In this document: positions 35,943 through 43,182 of the stretch, in pieces
Layout: the number at the start of each line of letters is the position of its first letter
Numbering within the stretch: position 1 is the first letter of the stretch
NCBI GenBank assembly: GCA_963820035.1
Contig: CAWFYK010000001.1
Location: 124,001-188,000, forward strand
From: JAWWPG01 sp963820035
GTDB taxonomy: Bacteria > Actinomycetota > Actinomycetes > Propionibacteriales > Nocardioidaceae
Length of the DNA stretch: 64,000 nt
Direction of reading: 5' to 3'
Notes under the pieces: model-generated
What the model was told of the DNA's origin: nothing
Database searches by the model: none
The model's input: the letters and a program-made list of their open reading frames with translations, nothing else
Translations under genes and position numbers: made by a program

Positions 35943-36026
35943 CCCAGCCCGGCAGTCCGTCACGATCTGGGGGACGCCAGACGAAGTGCGGCCCCGAAGC
36001 GTGACGAACCACACCGGGGGGCTGGG
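35943..36026. repeat. GTCCGTCACG palindrome, copy E2
   Basis: 84-bp imperfect palindrome. The outer arms CCCAGCCC (35943-35950) and GGGCTGGG (36019-36026) are perfect. Inner arms GTCCGTCACG and CGTGACGAAC differ by one base, with CTGGGG facing CCCCG near the centre. It matches the plan of E1 (7741-7833). Confidence 0.65.
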
Positions 36027-36128
36027 ATGGGCGACGAGGCGAGTCTCGCGACCACGGCCGGTAGCCGGCCCGCTCACAACGGCGATTCGCGCTCCGGGGC
36101 TGCCGCTGTGTATCCTCATACGTCGCTT

Positions 36129-36201
36129 GCCCCAATAGCTCAGTCGGTAGAGCGTCTCCATGGTAAGGAGAAGGTCTACGGTTCGATTCCGTATTGGGGC
36201 T
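36129..36201 (+). tRNA. tRNA-Thr (GGT)
   Basis: Acceptor GCCCCAA (36129-36135) pairs with TTGGGGC (36194-36200), discriminator T, and no encoded CCA. The anticodon stem TCTCC/GGAGA encloses the loop ATGGTAA, anticodon GGT. The T-loop TTCGATT is normal. Confidence 0.95.
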
Positions 36202-36247
36202 CTGGAGTCGGCGCCTATCCTGGGGAGGGTGGGTTGCCGAGTCCGGC

Positions 36248-36324
36248 GGCGGGGTAGCTCAGTCGGTCAGAGCACACGGCTCATAATCGTGGTGTCGCGG
36301 GTTCAAGTCCCGCCCCCGCTACCA
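36248..36324 (+). tRNA. tRNA-Met (CAT), elongator-type
   Basis: Acceptor GGCGGGG (36248-36254) pairs with CCCCGCT (36314-36320) with one G-T pair at the end; discriminator A and encoded CCA end at 36324. The anticodon loop is CTCATAA with CAT; D-loop AGTCGGTCAGA and T-loop TTCAAGT. A paired first position and the absence of the three G-C anticodon pairs argue against initiator tRNA. Confidence 0.9.
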
Positions 36325-36400
36325 CGCACCGACCGACCCGCAGCACGACGACAGTTCCACCTGGCAGACCAAACGCGCAGATCCGAAGCGAGGCAGCACC

Positions 36401-36571
36401 GTGGCAGCAAAAAGCGGAGACATCCGTCCCAAGATCACGCTCGCATGCACCGAGTGCAAGGAGCGCAACTACATCACGCGCAAGAACCGGCGCAACGACC
36501 CCGACCGCATGGAGCTCAAGAAGTACTGCCCGCGCTGTCGCTGTCACCGCGCGCACCGCGAGACTCGCTGA
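36401..36571 (+). CDS. rpmG: 50S ribosomal protein L33
   Basis: A 56-residue product (GTG 36401 to TGA 36569) reading AAKSGDIRPKITLACTECKE then RNYITRKNRRNDPDRMELKK and YCPRCRCHRAHRETR. Zinc-ribbon type L33, with two CxxC pairs (CTEC and CPRC). It lies directly after tRNA-Met and upstream of the dehydratase pair, as rpmG2-hadABC in mycobacteria. Confidence 0.96.
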   Translation: MAAKSGDIRPKITLACTECKERNYITRKNRRNDPDRMELKKYCPRCRCHRAHRETR

Positions 36572-36613
36572 CCTCTGGCGCAGCAGCGCCCACTCGCCGT
36601 ACGACGGCACTCC

Positions 36614-36649
36614 GACCCGCCTCGCGCCACCATCGGCGCCGGGCGGGTC
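36614..36649 (+). terminator. hairpin terminator after rpmG
   Basis: A perfect 8-bp outer stem, GACCCGCC (36614-36621) with GGCGGGTC (36642-36649), and an inner 5-bp stem GCGCC/GGCGC with a 6-nt loop, 42 bp after the rpmG stop. No T-tract. Confidence 0.6.
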
Positions 36650-36730
36650 GCGTCGTCTGAGCCATCAGGCTCTGGCGCTCCCGGACCTCTGCCACCTTGC
36701 CGCGTCGCGCGCCGCCGAGTCCCGTTGGGA

Positions 36731-36736
36731 TAGCGT
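36731..36736 (+). promoter_or_regulatory. leaderless -10 box of the dehydratase operon
   Basis: TAGCGT with a 6-bp gap to ATG 36743; together with the upstream hairpin this suggests a transcript separate from rpmG. Confidence 0.55.
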
Positions 36737-36742
36737 CAGCGC

Positions 36743-37156
36743 ATGCCTCTCGACCCTGCGCTGTCCGGTCGCACGTTCGCGGTCGAGACGCCCTACCACG
36801 TCAGCCGGGAGAAGATCGCCGAGTTCGCGGCCGCGATCGGCGCCGACCCGGGTCAGGACCCGGAGACGGCGCCGTTCACCTTCCCGATGGTCGTGGCCTT
36901 CGGCCTGATGGGCGAGCTGATGCGTGACCCGACCGTCGGCATCGAGCTGCGCAACGTCGTCCACCGCGACGAGCGGATCGAGCAGGTCCGTCCGGTCTGC
37001 GCCGGCGACGTCCTGGTCGGACGGCTCACGGTCGACGGGGTGAAGGCGGCTGCGGGCATCGACATGATCGGCACCCGCACCGAGGTCACCACAGCCGACG
37101 GCGAGCTCGTCTGCACGGCGACCGCGACGCTCGTCCACCGCGGGAGCGGCTCATGA
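36743..37156 (+). CDS. MaoC-like dehydratase, non-catalytic HadA/HadC-type subunit
   Basis: A 137-residue hot-dog-fold protein (FAS1-like dehydratase N-terminal domain): VSREKIAEFAAAIGADPGQD and AAPFTFPMVVAFGLMGELM-type region, then GIELRNVVHRDERIEQVRPV. It lacks the D-x4-H hydratase motif found in its partner, so it is expected to be the substrate-binding half of a heterodimer. Gene order rpmG-hadA-hadB matches mycobacterial (3R)-hydroxyacyl-ACP dehydratase; mycolic acids are not implied outside Mycobacteriales. Overlaps the next gene by ATGA. Confidence 0.85.
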   Translation: MPLDPALSGRTFAVETPYHVSREKIAEFAAAIGADPGQDPETAPFTFPMVVAFGLMGELMRDPTVGIELRNVVHRDERIEQVRPVCAGDVLVGRLTVDGVKAAAGIDMIGTRTEVTTADGELVCTATATLVHRGSGS

Positions 37157-37554
37157 GCCTCGAGACCGGCCAGCAGCTGGAGACGTGTAGCTTCCGGATC
37201 ACCCGAGCCGACCTGGTGCGCTACGCCGGGGCGTCCGGAGACTTCAACCCGATCCACTGGAGCGACCGGGTCGCGACGTCGGTCGGGCTGCCCGGAGTGA
37301 TCGCCCACGGGATGTATACGTTCGCGCTCGCCGCACGAGCCGTCGAGAGCTGGGTCGACGACCGCTCGGACGTCGTGTCCGTCACCGCGCGTTTCACCAA
37401 GCCGGTGGTCGTACCGGATGACGACGAGGGTGCCACGGTCACCGTCGCCGGCCGGGTGAAGTCGGTGGCCGACGGGCAGGCGACCATCGAGCTGACGGTC
37501 GCCCACGAGGACCAGAAGGTGCTCGGGATGGCGGCCGCGGTCGTCAGGTGCTGA
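37153..37554 (+). CDS. MaoC-like (HadB-type) dehydratase, catalytic subunit
   Basis: A 133-residue hot-dog-fold enzyme with the hydratase-2 motif YAGASGDFNPIHWSDRVA, giving catalytic Asp30 and His35, followed by GLPGVIAHGMYTFALAARAV. It probably dehydrates (3R)-hydroxyacyl-ACP/CoA with the preceding subunit. The start overlaps the upstream stop, and the stop overlaps the murB GTG. Confidence 0.87.
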   Translation: MSLETGQQLETCSFRITRADLVRYAGASGDFNPIHWSDRVATSVGLPGVIAHGMYTFALAARAVESWVDDRSDVVSVTARFTKPVVVPDDDEGATVTVAGRVKSVADGQATIELTVAHEDQKVLGMAAAVVRC

Positions 37555-38573
37555 CCCGCACCGACGAGCCGCTCTCGCGCTGGACCACGCTGCGCCTGGG
37601 CGGTCCAGCGGCGCGCTTCGTCGAGGTTTCCGACCGGTCGGAGCTCTACGACGCGGTGGCCGCCGCTGACGCCATCGGCGAGCCGGTCGTGGTGCTGGGC
37701 GGAGGCAGCAACCTGGTCGTGGCCGACTCCGGTTTCCCGGGGACCGTCGTGCACGTCGTATCGCGCGGAGTCTCCGCCACGACCGACGGGCCGCGGGTGA
37801 AGGTCACCGTCGAGGCCGGCGAGAGCTGGGACGCCCTCGTCGGGCGAGCCGTCCAGGCCGGTTGGGTGGGGGTCGAAGCGCTCTCGGGCATTCCCGGGAC
37901 AGTCGGCGCCGTCCCGATCCAGAACGTCGGCGCCTACGGCCAGGAGGTCTCCGAGACGGTTGCGGAGGTGCAGGTGTTCGACCGGCGGGCCGGTCGGGAG
38001 CAGACGCTTGCTCCCGGGGACTGCGGCTTCGGCTACCGCACGAGCATCTTCAAGCGAGAGCCACAGAGGTACCTCGTCGGGGCGGTGACGTTCCGGTTCG
38101 AGCTCGGCACGCTCGGTGCGCCGGTCCGGTACGCCGAGCTGGCCGGCCGGCTGGGCGTAGCTCTTGGCGAGCAGGTCGCCGCGGCCGACGTACGACGGGC
38201 GGTGCTGGACCTGCGCAGGAGCAAGGGCATGGTGCTCGACGACTCCGACCACGACACGTGGAGCGCCGGTTCCTTCTTCACCAACCCGATCGTCGCGGCA
38301 TCGGCGTTGCCGGCCGGGGCTCCGGCGTACCTGCAGCCCGACGGTCGGGTCAAGACGAGCGCGGCCTGGCTGATCTCCCGGTCCGGCTTGGAGAAGGGTT
38401 ACGGGAGCTCGCGGGTCAGCCTCTCGACGAAACACCCGCTGGCCCTGACCAACCGTGGTGACGCCACCACGGCCGACCTGCTGGCGCTCGCCGCCGAGGT
38501 CAGGGACCGGGTCGAGGCCAGGTTCGGCATCGTGCTCGAGCCCGAGCCGACGCTGGTCAACTGCTCGCTCTGA
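37548..38573 (+). CDS. murB: UDP-N-acetylenolpyruvoylglucosamine reductase
   Basis: FAD-dependent enzyme of cytoplasmic peptidoglycan precursor synthesis, making UDP-MurNAc with NADPH. Product of 341 residues. Motifs are VVVLGGGSNLVVADSGFPGT (FAD), LSGIPGTVGAVPIQNVGAYG, the tyrosine/arginine box DCGFGYRTSIFK, WSAGSFFTNPIV with the catalytic serine, and the C-terminal glutamate region EPEPTLVN. Starts at GTG 37548 inside the end of the dehydratase gene. Confidence 0.95.
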   Translation: MLTRTDEPLSRWTTLRLGGPAARFVEVSDRSELYDAVAAADAIGEPVVVLGGGSNLVVADSGFPGTVVHVVSRGVSATTDGPRVKVTVEAGESWDALVGRAVQAGWVGVEALSGIPGTVGAVPIQNVGAYGQEVSETVAEVQVFDRRAGREQTLAPGDCGFGYRTSIFKREPQRYLVGAVTFRFELGTLGAPVRYAELAGRLGVALGEQVAAADVRRAVLDLRRSKGMVLDDSDHDTWSAGSFFTNPIVAASALPAGAPAYLQPDGRVKTSAAWLISRSGLEKGYGSSRVSLSTKHPLALTNRGDATTADLLALAAEVRDRVEARFGIVLEPEPTLVNCSL

Positions 38574-38586
38574 CCTCCCTGGCTCC

Positions 38587-38690
38587 GGATTCGTCCGGCT
38601 CTGCGGATTCGTCCGGTCGGCTTCCGGCTGAGAGTCCGGCTGAGAGTCCGCGCGCTGGGTCGGATGAATCCGGGCACCCGGACGAAACCG
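38587..38690. repeat. GGATTCGTCCGG palindromic element, copy C2
   Basis: GGATTCGTCCGG at 38587-38598 and 38605-38616, then a duplicated CGGCTGAGAGTC, then CCGCGCGCTGGGTCGGA..AATCCGG (38648-38673) and CGGACGAAACCG (38679-38690) in the opposite sense. The arrangement is the same as in C1 (18497). It lies between the convergent murB and adenosine deaminase genes, immediately left of array B2. Confidence 0.8.
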
Positions 38691-38694
38691 CCTG

Positions 38695-38791
38695 GCTCGG
38701 CGGTAATTTCCTGACGGTTCGGCGGTAATTTCTTGACGGTTCGGCGGTAATTTCTTGACGGTTCGGCGGTAATTTCTTGACGGTTCGGCGG
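38695..38791 (+). repeat. 22-bp tandem array B2 (four units plus a partial)
   Basis: Units start at 38695, 38717, 38739 and 38761 with a partial at 38783; each is GTTCGGCGGTAATTTC followed by TTGACG (the first has GCTCGG and CCTGACG). The first unit carries CCTGACGG/CTCGGC spanning repeats, the reverse complement of the B1 core at 34888. It ends 2 bp before the adenosine deaminase stop. Confidence 0.93.
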
Positions 38792-38793
38792 GG

Positions 38794-39861
38794 TCAGCCG
38801 GATGAGTACGGCGGGAAAGGGTCGGCCGCCAGCCAGTCGTCGATCTCCGCGAGCAGACCCGTCTGGATGTCGGCCGGTGCGGCCGACCCCCGAACCGACA
38901 TCCGGGCCAGCTCCGCGAGCTCGGCGTCGCTGAACCCGTGGTCGTCCCGGGCGACCTGGTACTGCTGGATCAGCCGGGAGCCGAACAGCACCGGGTCGTC
39001 GGCGCCGAGCGCGAGCGGGACGCCGGCGTCGTAGAGCAGCCGGAGCGGCACCACGGCTGGGTCCTGGTAGACCCCGAGGGCGATGTTGGACAGCGGGCAG
39101 ACCTCGAGGGTCACCGCGTCGGCAGCGAGCCGCTCGACGAGCCGGGGGTCCTCGACGGAGCGCACGCCGTGGCCGATGCGCCTCGCGTTGAGCACGTCGA
39201 GGCACGGCCAGACGCTCTCCGCTCCCATCAGCTCACCACCGTGCGGCGTACACAGCAGCCCTGCCCGGTCGGCCAGGTCGAACGCCCGGGCGAACGACAG
39301 CGCCTGGCCGCGGCGCTCGTCGTTCGAGAGGCCGAAGCCGACCACGCCGCGGCCGGCGTACTGGGCTGCGAGACGTGCGAGCGTGCGAGCGTCGAGCGGG
39401 TGCCGGGTGCGGTTCGCGGCGATGATGAGGGCGATCTGCACGCCGGTCCGCTGTGACGCGTCACGCGCAGCGTCGATGACCAGGTCGGTGAAGGCGGTGA
39501 TCCCGCCGAACCGCGCCGCGTAGCCGCTCGGGTCGACCTGCAGCTCCAGCCATCGCGACCCCTCCGCCGCGTCGTCCTCCGCGGCCTCTCGGACCAGCCG
39601 ACGTACGTGGGCCTCCGTGTACAGCACCGAGCGCGCGATGTCGTAGAGCCGCTGGAAACGGAACCAGCCCCGCTCGTCGGTCGCGGAGAGCCGGGGCGGC
39701 CAGTCCTTCGTCAGCGCGTCGGGCAGCGTGAGGCCCTGGTCGGCCGCCAGCTCGACGACGGTCGCGTGCCGCATCGACCCGGTGAAATGCAGATGGAGGT
39801 GTGCCTTGGGCAAGGTCTCCAGCGGCCGAGCCCCGTGAGTCACCGCGGAGCCGCCCGCCAT
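38794..39861 (-). CDS. add: adenosine deaminase
   Basis: Zinc-dependent amidohydrolase of purine salvage, 355 residues. The zinc ligands and active site are visible: LPKAHLHLHFTGSM, GLLCTPHGGELMG (His and catalytic Glu), NARRIGHGVRSV and LALGADDPVLFGS (two Asp). It could equally be an adenine deaminase-like member of the same family. Starts at ATG 39861, overlapping the aminotransferase stop (ATGA). Confidence 0.9.
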   Translation of the reverse strand: MAGGSAVTHGARPLETLPKAHLHLHFTGSMRHATVVELAADQGLTLPDALTKDWPPRLSATDERGWFRFQRLYDIARSVLYTEAHVRRLVREAAEDDAAEGSRWLELQVDPSGYAARFGGITAFTDLVIDAARDASQRTGVQIALIIAANRTRHPLDARTLARLAAQYAGRGVVGFGLSNDERRGQALSFARAFDLADRAGLLCTPHGGELMGAESVWPCLDVLNARRIGHGVRSVEDPRLVERLAADAVTLEVCPLSNIALGVYQDPAVVPLRLLYDAGVPLALGADDPVLFGSRLIQQYQVARDDHGFSDAELAELARMSVRGSAAPADIQTGLLAEIDDWLAADPFPPYSSG

Positions 39862-41081
39862 CACCCGGTCGCGAGCAGGCGCTGGATCCGGCTGACCCCT
39901 TCGACGAGGTCGTCGTCCCCCAACGCGTAGGACAGCCTCAGATAGCCGGGGGTTCCGAACGCCTCTCCGGGTACGACGGCCACCTCGACCTCGTCGAGGA
40001 TGACCTCCGCCAGCTCCGCTGACGTCGTGGGCACCCGCCCGCCGATGTCGCGGCCGAGCGCTCCCCTGACGCTCGGGTAGGCGTAGAAGGCACCCATCGG
40101 CTCCGGGCAGGCGAAGCCGGGCACGTCGTTGAGCATCCGCACGATGGTGTGCCGCCGACGGTCGAACGCGGCACGCATCGTGGCCACCGCGCTCAGGTCC
40201 CCGGACACGGCGGCGAGCGCCGCCCGCTGACAGACGTTCGCGACGTTGGACGTCAGATGCGACTGGAGGTTGGTGGCCGCGGTGACCACGTCGCGCGGAG
40301 CGATCATCCAGCCCACCCGCCAGCCGGTCATGGCGTAGGTCTTGGCGACCCCGTTGAGGACGACACACGTCGAGGCGATCTCCGGCGTCTCGACGGGGAT
40401 CGACGCGAACGTGGCGTCACCGTAGACGAGATGCTCGTAGATCTCGTCGGTGAGCACCCAGATGCCGTGCTCGACGGCCCAGCGGCCGATCTCGCCGATC
40501 TGCGCGGCCGAGTAGACAGCACCCGTGGGGTTCGAGGGCGAGCACAACAGCAGCGCCTTGGTGCGCGGCGTCAGCGCGGCCGAGAGCTGCTCGGTCGTGA
40601 CGAGGTAGGCCTGGGTCTCGTCTGCGGTCACCTGGACCGAGATGCCGCCGGCCAGCGCGATCGCCTCCGGGTACGTCGTCCAGTAGGGCGCCGGGAGCAG
40701 CACCTCGTCACCGGGGTCGAGCAGGGTGGCGAACGCCTCGAAGACGGCCTGCTTGCCACCGTTGGTCACGAGGACCTGGGACACGTCGACCTGGTAGCCG
40801 GAGTCGCGCCGGGTCTTCTCGACGATCGCCGCCTTGAGCTCGGGGAGCCCGCCGGCGGGGGTATAGCGGTGGTTTCGCGGGTCCTTCGCCGCCTGCACCG
40901 CCGCGTCGACGATGTAGTCGGGGGTCGGGAAGTCGGGTTCGCCGGCACCGAACCCGATCACGGGCCGACCGGCGGCCTTGAGTGCCTTCGCCTTCGCGTC
41001 GACGGCCAAGGTGGCAGACTCGGTGATGCCGCCGATGCGGGCGGAGATTCGGCGTGGCTCGGGCGCGGCTGCTCTGGTCAT
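39861..41081 (-). CDS. aspC: aspartate aminotransferase (class I PLP enzyme)
   Basis: Product of 406 residues of the AspAT Ib type. Motifs are VIGFGAGEPDFPTPDYIVDA, LLCSPSNPTGAVYSAAQIGE, LTDEIYEHLVYGDATF and the PLP-lysine region LNGVAKTYAMTGWRVGWMIA. Converts aspartate and 2-oxoglutarate to oxaloacetate and glutamate. Encoded upstream of add on the same strand, and divergent from tRNA-Trp/secE. Confidence 0.92.
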   Translation of the reverse strand: MTRAAAPEPRRISARIGGITESATLAVDAKAKALKAAGRPVIGFGAGEPDFPTPDYIVDAAVQAAKDPRNHRYTPAGGLPELKAAIVEKTRRDSGYQVDVSQVLVTNGGKQAVFEAFATLLDPGDEVLLPAPYWTTYPEAIALAGGISVQVTADETQAYLVTTEQLSAALTPRTKALLLCSPSNPTGAVYSAAQIGEIGRWAVEHGIWVLTDEIYEHLVYGDATFASIPVETPEIASTCVVLNGVAKTYAMTGWRVGWMIAPRDVVTAATNLQSHLTSNVANVCQRAALAAVSGDLSAVATMRAAFDRRRHTIVRMLNDVPGFACPEPMGAFYAYPSVRGALGRDIGGRVPTTSAELAEVILDEVEVAVVPGEAFGTPGYLRLSYALGDDDLVEGVSRIQRLLATG

Positions 41082-41173
41082 GCTGCCATCGTCCCACCTG
41101 CTCCGGACGGCGGCGAGCGCCGGTCCGTGCCGAGCGGGTGGCGCCTGCTGCCCGGCTTGGCCGCGGTCGCCGG

Positions 41174-41203
41174 TTCGACCTCACGGCCCGGACGCCGTAC
41201 ACT
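41174..41203 (+). promoter_or_regulatory. promoter of tRNA-Trp (and possibly secE-nusG)
   Basis: TTCGAC (41174-41179), an 18-bp spacer, then TACACT (41198-41203), about 80 bp upstream of tRNA-Trp. This is a good match to a vegetative actinobacterial promoter. Confidence 0.5.
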
Positions 41204-41283
41204 TTTGGTCTTGGTGGCTCGTGCACCCTAGATCGTCATGCCCCGACATGGGCCGCTTGACTCCAAGGTGACCGGGGCGCCGG

Positions 41284-41356
41284 AGGGCAGTGGCTCAATT
41301 GGCAGAGCTCCGGTCTCCAAAACCGGCGGTTGGGGGTTCGAGTCCCTCCTGCCCTG
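41284..41356 (+). tRNA. tRNA-Trp (CCA)
   Basis: Acceptor AGGGCAG (41284-41290) pairs with CTGCCCT (41349-41355), discriminator G, and no encoded CCA. The anticodon loop is CTCCAAA with anticodon CCA; the T-loop is TTCGAGT. Located directly upstream of secE, the conserved actinobacterial arrangement. Confidence 0.96.
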
Positions 41357-41394
41357 CACGACGACAGTGACCAGAACAGCAGGAAGGTATAGCG

Positions 41395-41637
41395 GTGACA
41401 GAGACTCGGGCCACGAGCTCCTCGAGCGAGCGACGGCCGGGCGGCAGCAGTGGCCGCACGGGTCTCGGGCTGTTCTTGCGGCAGGTCATCGCTGAGCTGC
41501 GCAAGGTCATCTGGCCGACCCGCGACCAGCTGACGACCTACTTTGTCGTGGTCCTGTTCTTCGTCCTGGTGATGATCGGGATCGTCTCGGTCTTGGACTA
41601 CTCGTTCAACTCCTTGATGTTCAAGGTCTTCGGCTGA
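41395..41637 (+). CDS. secE: preprotein translocase subunit SecE
   Basis: Product of 80 residues. A hydrophilic N-terminus is followed by the SecE core LFLRQVIAELRKVIWPTRDQ and a single transmembrane helix TYFVVVLFFVLVMIGIVSVL. Part of the SecYEG channel. GTG 41395 has AGGAAGG 7 bp upstream. Confidence 0.96.
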   Translation: MTETRATSSSSERRPGGSSGRTGLGLFLRQVIAELRKVIWPTRDQLTTYFVVVLFFVLVMIGIVSVLDYSFNSLMFKVFG

Positions 41638-41673
41638 CGCTCGGGGGCCAGGACGTTTCATGAAACCTAATCT

Positions 41674-42582
41674 GTGAGTGATGTGAAAGTGACGGAAAGC
41701 AACGTGTCAGAGCCGTACGACGAGACCACCGGCATCGCGCCGGCCCCGGCGGGCGGCGAGCTGCACGATCTCACCGACGCGCAGGTCGCCGAGGCAGGCG
41801 CCGAGCCGGAGGCCGAAGCTGAGGCCGAGGCTGAGGCTGAGGTGGGGGCCGACTCCGAGACCGACTCCGAGACCGTGGATGCGGCTGTCGCGTCCGACGA
41901 CTCAGCGGCAGGCGAGCCCGGGGCCGAGGCCGCCGACTCCGACTCCGACTCCGAGGCCGACGTCGCGACTGCCGACCTCGAGCCGACCCTCAGCCCGTTG
42001 GAGGAGTTCCGGCTCTCGCTGCGCTCCAAGCCCGGCGAGTGGTATGTCGTGCATACCTACTCGGGCATGGAGAACCGGGTGAAGGCCAACCTCGAGAACC
42101 GTACGAGCTCGCTCAACATGGAGGACTTCATCTACGAGGTCCACGTGCCTCAGGAAGAGGTCGCGGAGATCAAGAACGGCCAGCGCAAGATGGTTCGCCG
42201 TACCGTGCTCCCCGGCTATGTCCTGGTGCGGATGGAGCTCACCGACGAGTCCTGGTCGGCCGTCCGCCATACCCCGTCCGTCACGGGCTTCGTCGGGCAC
42301 AGCCACCAGCCGGTGCCGCTGAGCCTGCAGGAGGTCGAGGACATGCTCGCGCCCTCGATCGTCGTGGAGGCCGTCGGCACCGAGCAGCCCGCCCCGAAGA
42401 AGGTCGAGTTCGCCGACTTCTACAGCGGCGACTCGGTGATGGTGGTCGACGGTCCGTTCGCGACCCTGCACGCCACGATCACCGAGATCAACCTCGACGC
42501 CCAGCGGGTCAAGGCGCTGGTCGAGATCTTCGGCCGGGAGACTCCCGTCGAGCTCAGCTTCAGCCAGATCCAGAAGAGCTAG
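41674..42582 (+). CDS. nusG: transcription termination/antitermination factor NusG
   Basis: Up to 302 residues. The NGN domain (GEWYVVHTYSGMENRVKANL; LPGYVLVRMELTDESW; VTGFVGHSHQPVPL) is followed by a C-terminal KOW domain (FYSGDSVMVVDGPFATLHAT, with EIFGRETPVELSF). The first ~100 residues are an acidic Ala/Glu/Asp-rich extension. In-frame GTGs occur at 41674, 41683, 41689 and 41704; GGAAAG at 41694-41699 favours 41704, while TAATCT at 41668 looks like a -10. Binds RNA polymerase; it links secE to rplK-rplA. Confidence 0.94.
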   Translation: MSDVKVTESNVSEPYDETTGIAPAPAGGELHDLTDAQVAEAGAEPEAEAEAEAEAEVGADSETDSETVDAAVASDDSAAGEPGAEAADSDSDSEADVATADLEPTLSPLEEFRLSLRSKPGEWYVVHTYSGMENRVKANLENRTSSLNMEDFIYEVHVPQEEVAEIKNGQRKMVRRTVLPGYVLVRMELTDESWSAVRHTPSVTGFVGHSHQPVPLSLQEVEDMLAPSIVVEAVGTEQPAPKKVEFADFYSGDSVMVVDGPFATLHATITEINLDAQRVKALVEIFGRETPVELSFSQIQKS

Positions 42583-42641
42583 CGGCGTCGGCCACGACCG
42601 CGCCGGTCAGCACTGTCCACCATCGAAAGAGAAACCACGAC

Positions 42642-43073
42642 ATGCCTCCCAGGAAGAAAGTCGCCGCCCTCGTCAAGGTGCAGCTCAACGCGGGCGCGGC
42701 CACTCCGGCGCCGCCCGTCGGCACCGCGCTCGGCCCCCACGGCGTCAACATCATGGAGTTCTGCAAGGCCTACAACGCCGCCACCGAAGCCATGCGCGGC
42801 AACGTGATCCCGGTCGAGATCACGATCTACGAGGACCGCAGCTTCACGTTCATCACCAAGACGCCGCCGGCCGCCGAGCTGATCAAGAAGGCCGCCGGGC
42901 TGGCGAAGGGCTCCTCGGTCCCCCACAAGGAGAAGGTCGGCAAGATCAGCCGTGACCAGGTCCGTGAGATCGCGACCACCAAGATGCCCGACCTGAACGC
43001 CAACGACGTCGACGCCGCGATGAAGATCGTCGAAGGCACGGCACGCTCGATGGGAATCACCGTCGACCGCTGA
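42642..43073 (+). CDS. rplK: 50S ribosomal protein L11
   Basis: Product of 143 residues, the family length; ATG 42642. Signatures are QLNAGAATPAPPVGTALGPH, GVNIMEFCKAYNAAT and the C-terminal DLNANDVDAAMKIVEGTARS of the thiostrepton-binding rRNA domain. A nine-base CACCACCAG microsatellite (43075-43105) follows the stop. Confidence 0.97.
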   Translation: MPPRKKVAALVKVQLNAGAATPAPPVGTALGPHGVNIMEFCKAYNAATEAMRGNVIPVEITIYEDRSFTFITKTPPAAELIKKAAGLAKGSSVPHKEKVGKISRDQVREIATTKMPDLNANDVDAAMKIVEGTARSMGITVDR

Positions 43074-43182
43074 GCACCACCAGCACCACCAGCACCACCA
43101 GCACCACGTGGCAGGGCCGCGCTGGCCCATCCGACCACACCTGGCCAGGCTCCTCGGAGCCAGTAACGAAAGGACCCGGCTC

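Noticed and set aside
43075..43105. CACCACCAG microsatellite between rplK and rplA as a regulatory element
   Set aside because: Simple slippage repeat; the rplA ribosome binding site and start lie well downstream. No further support.
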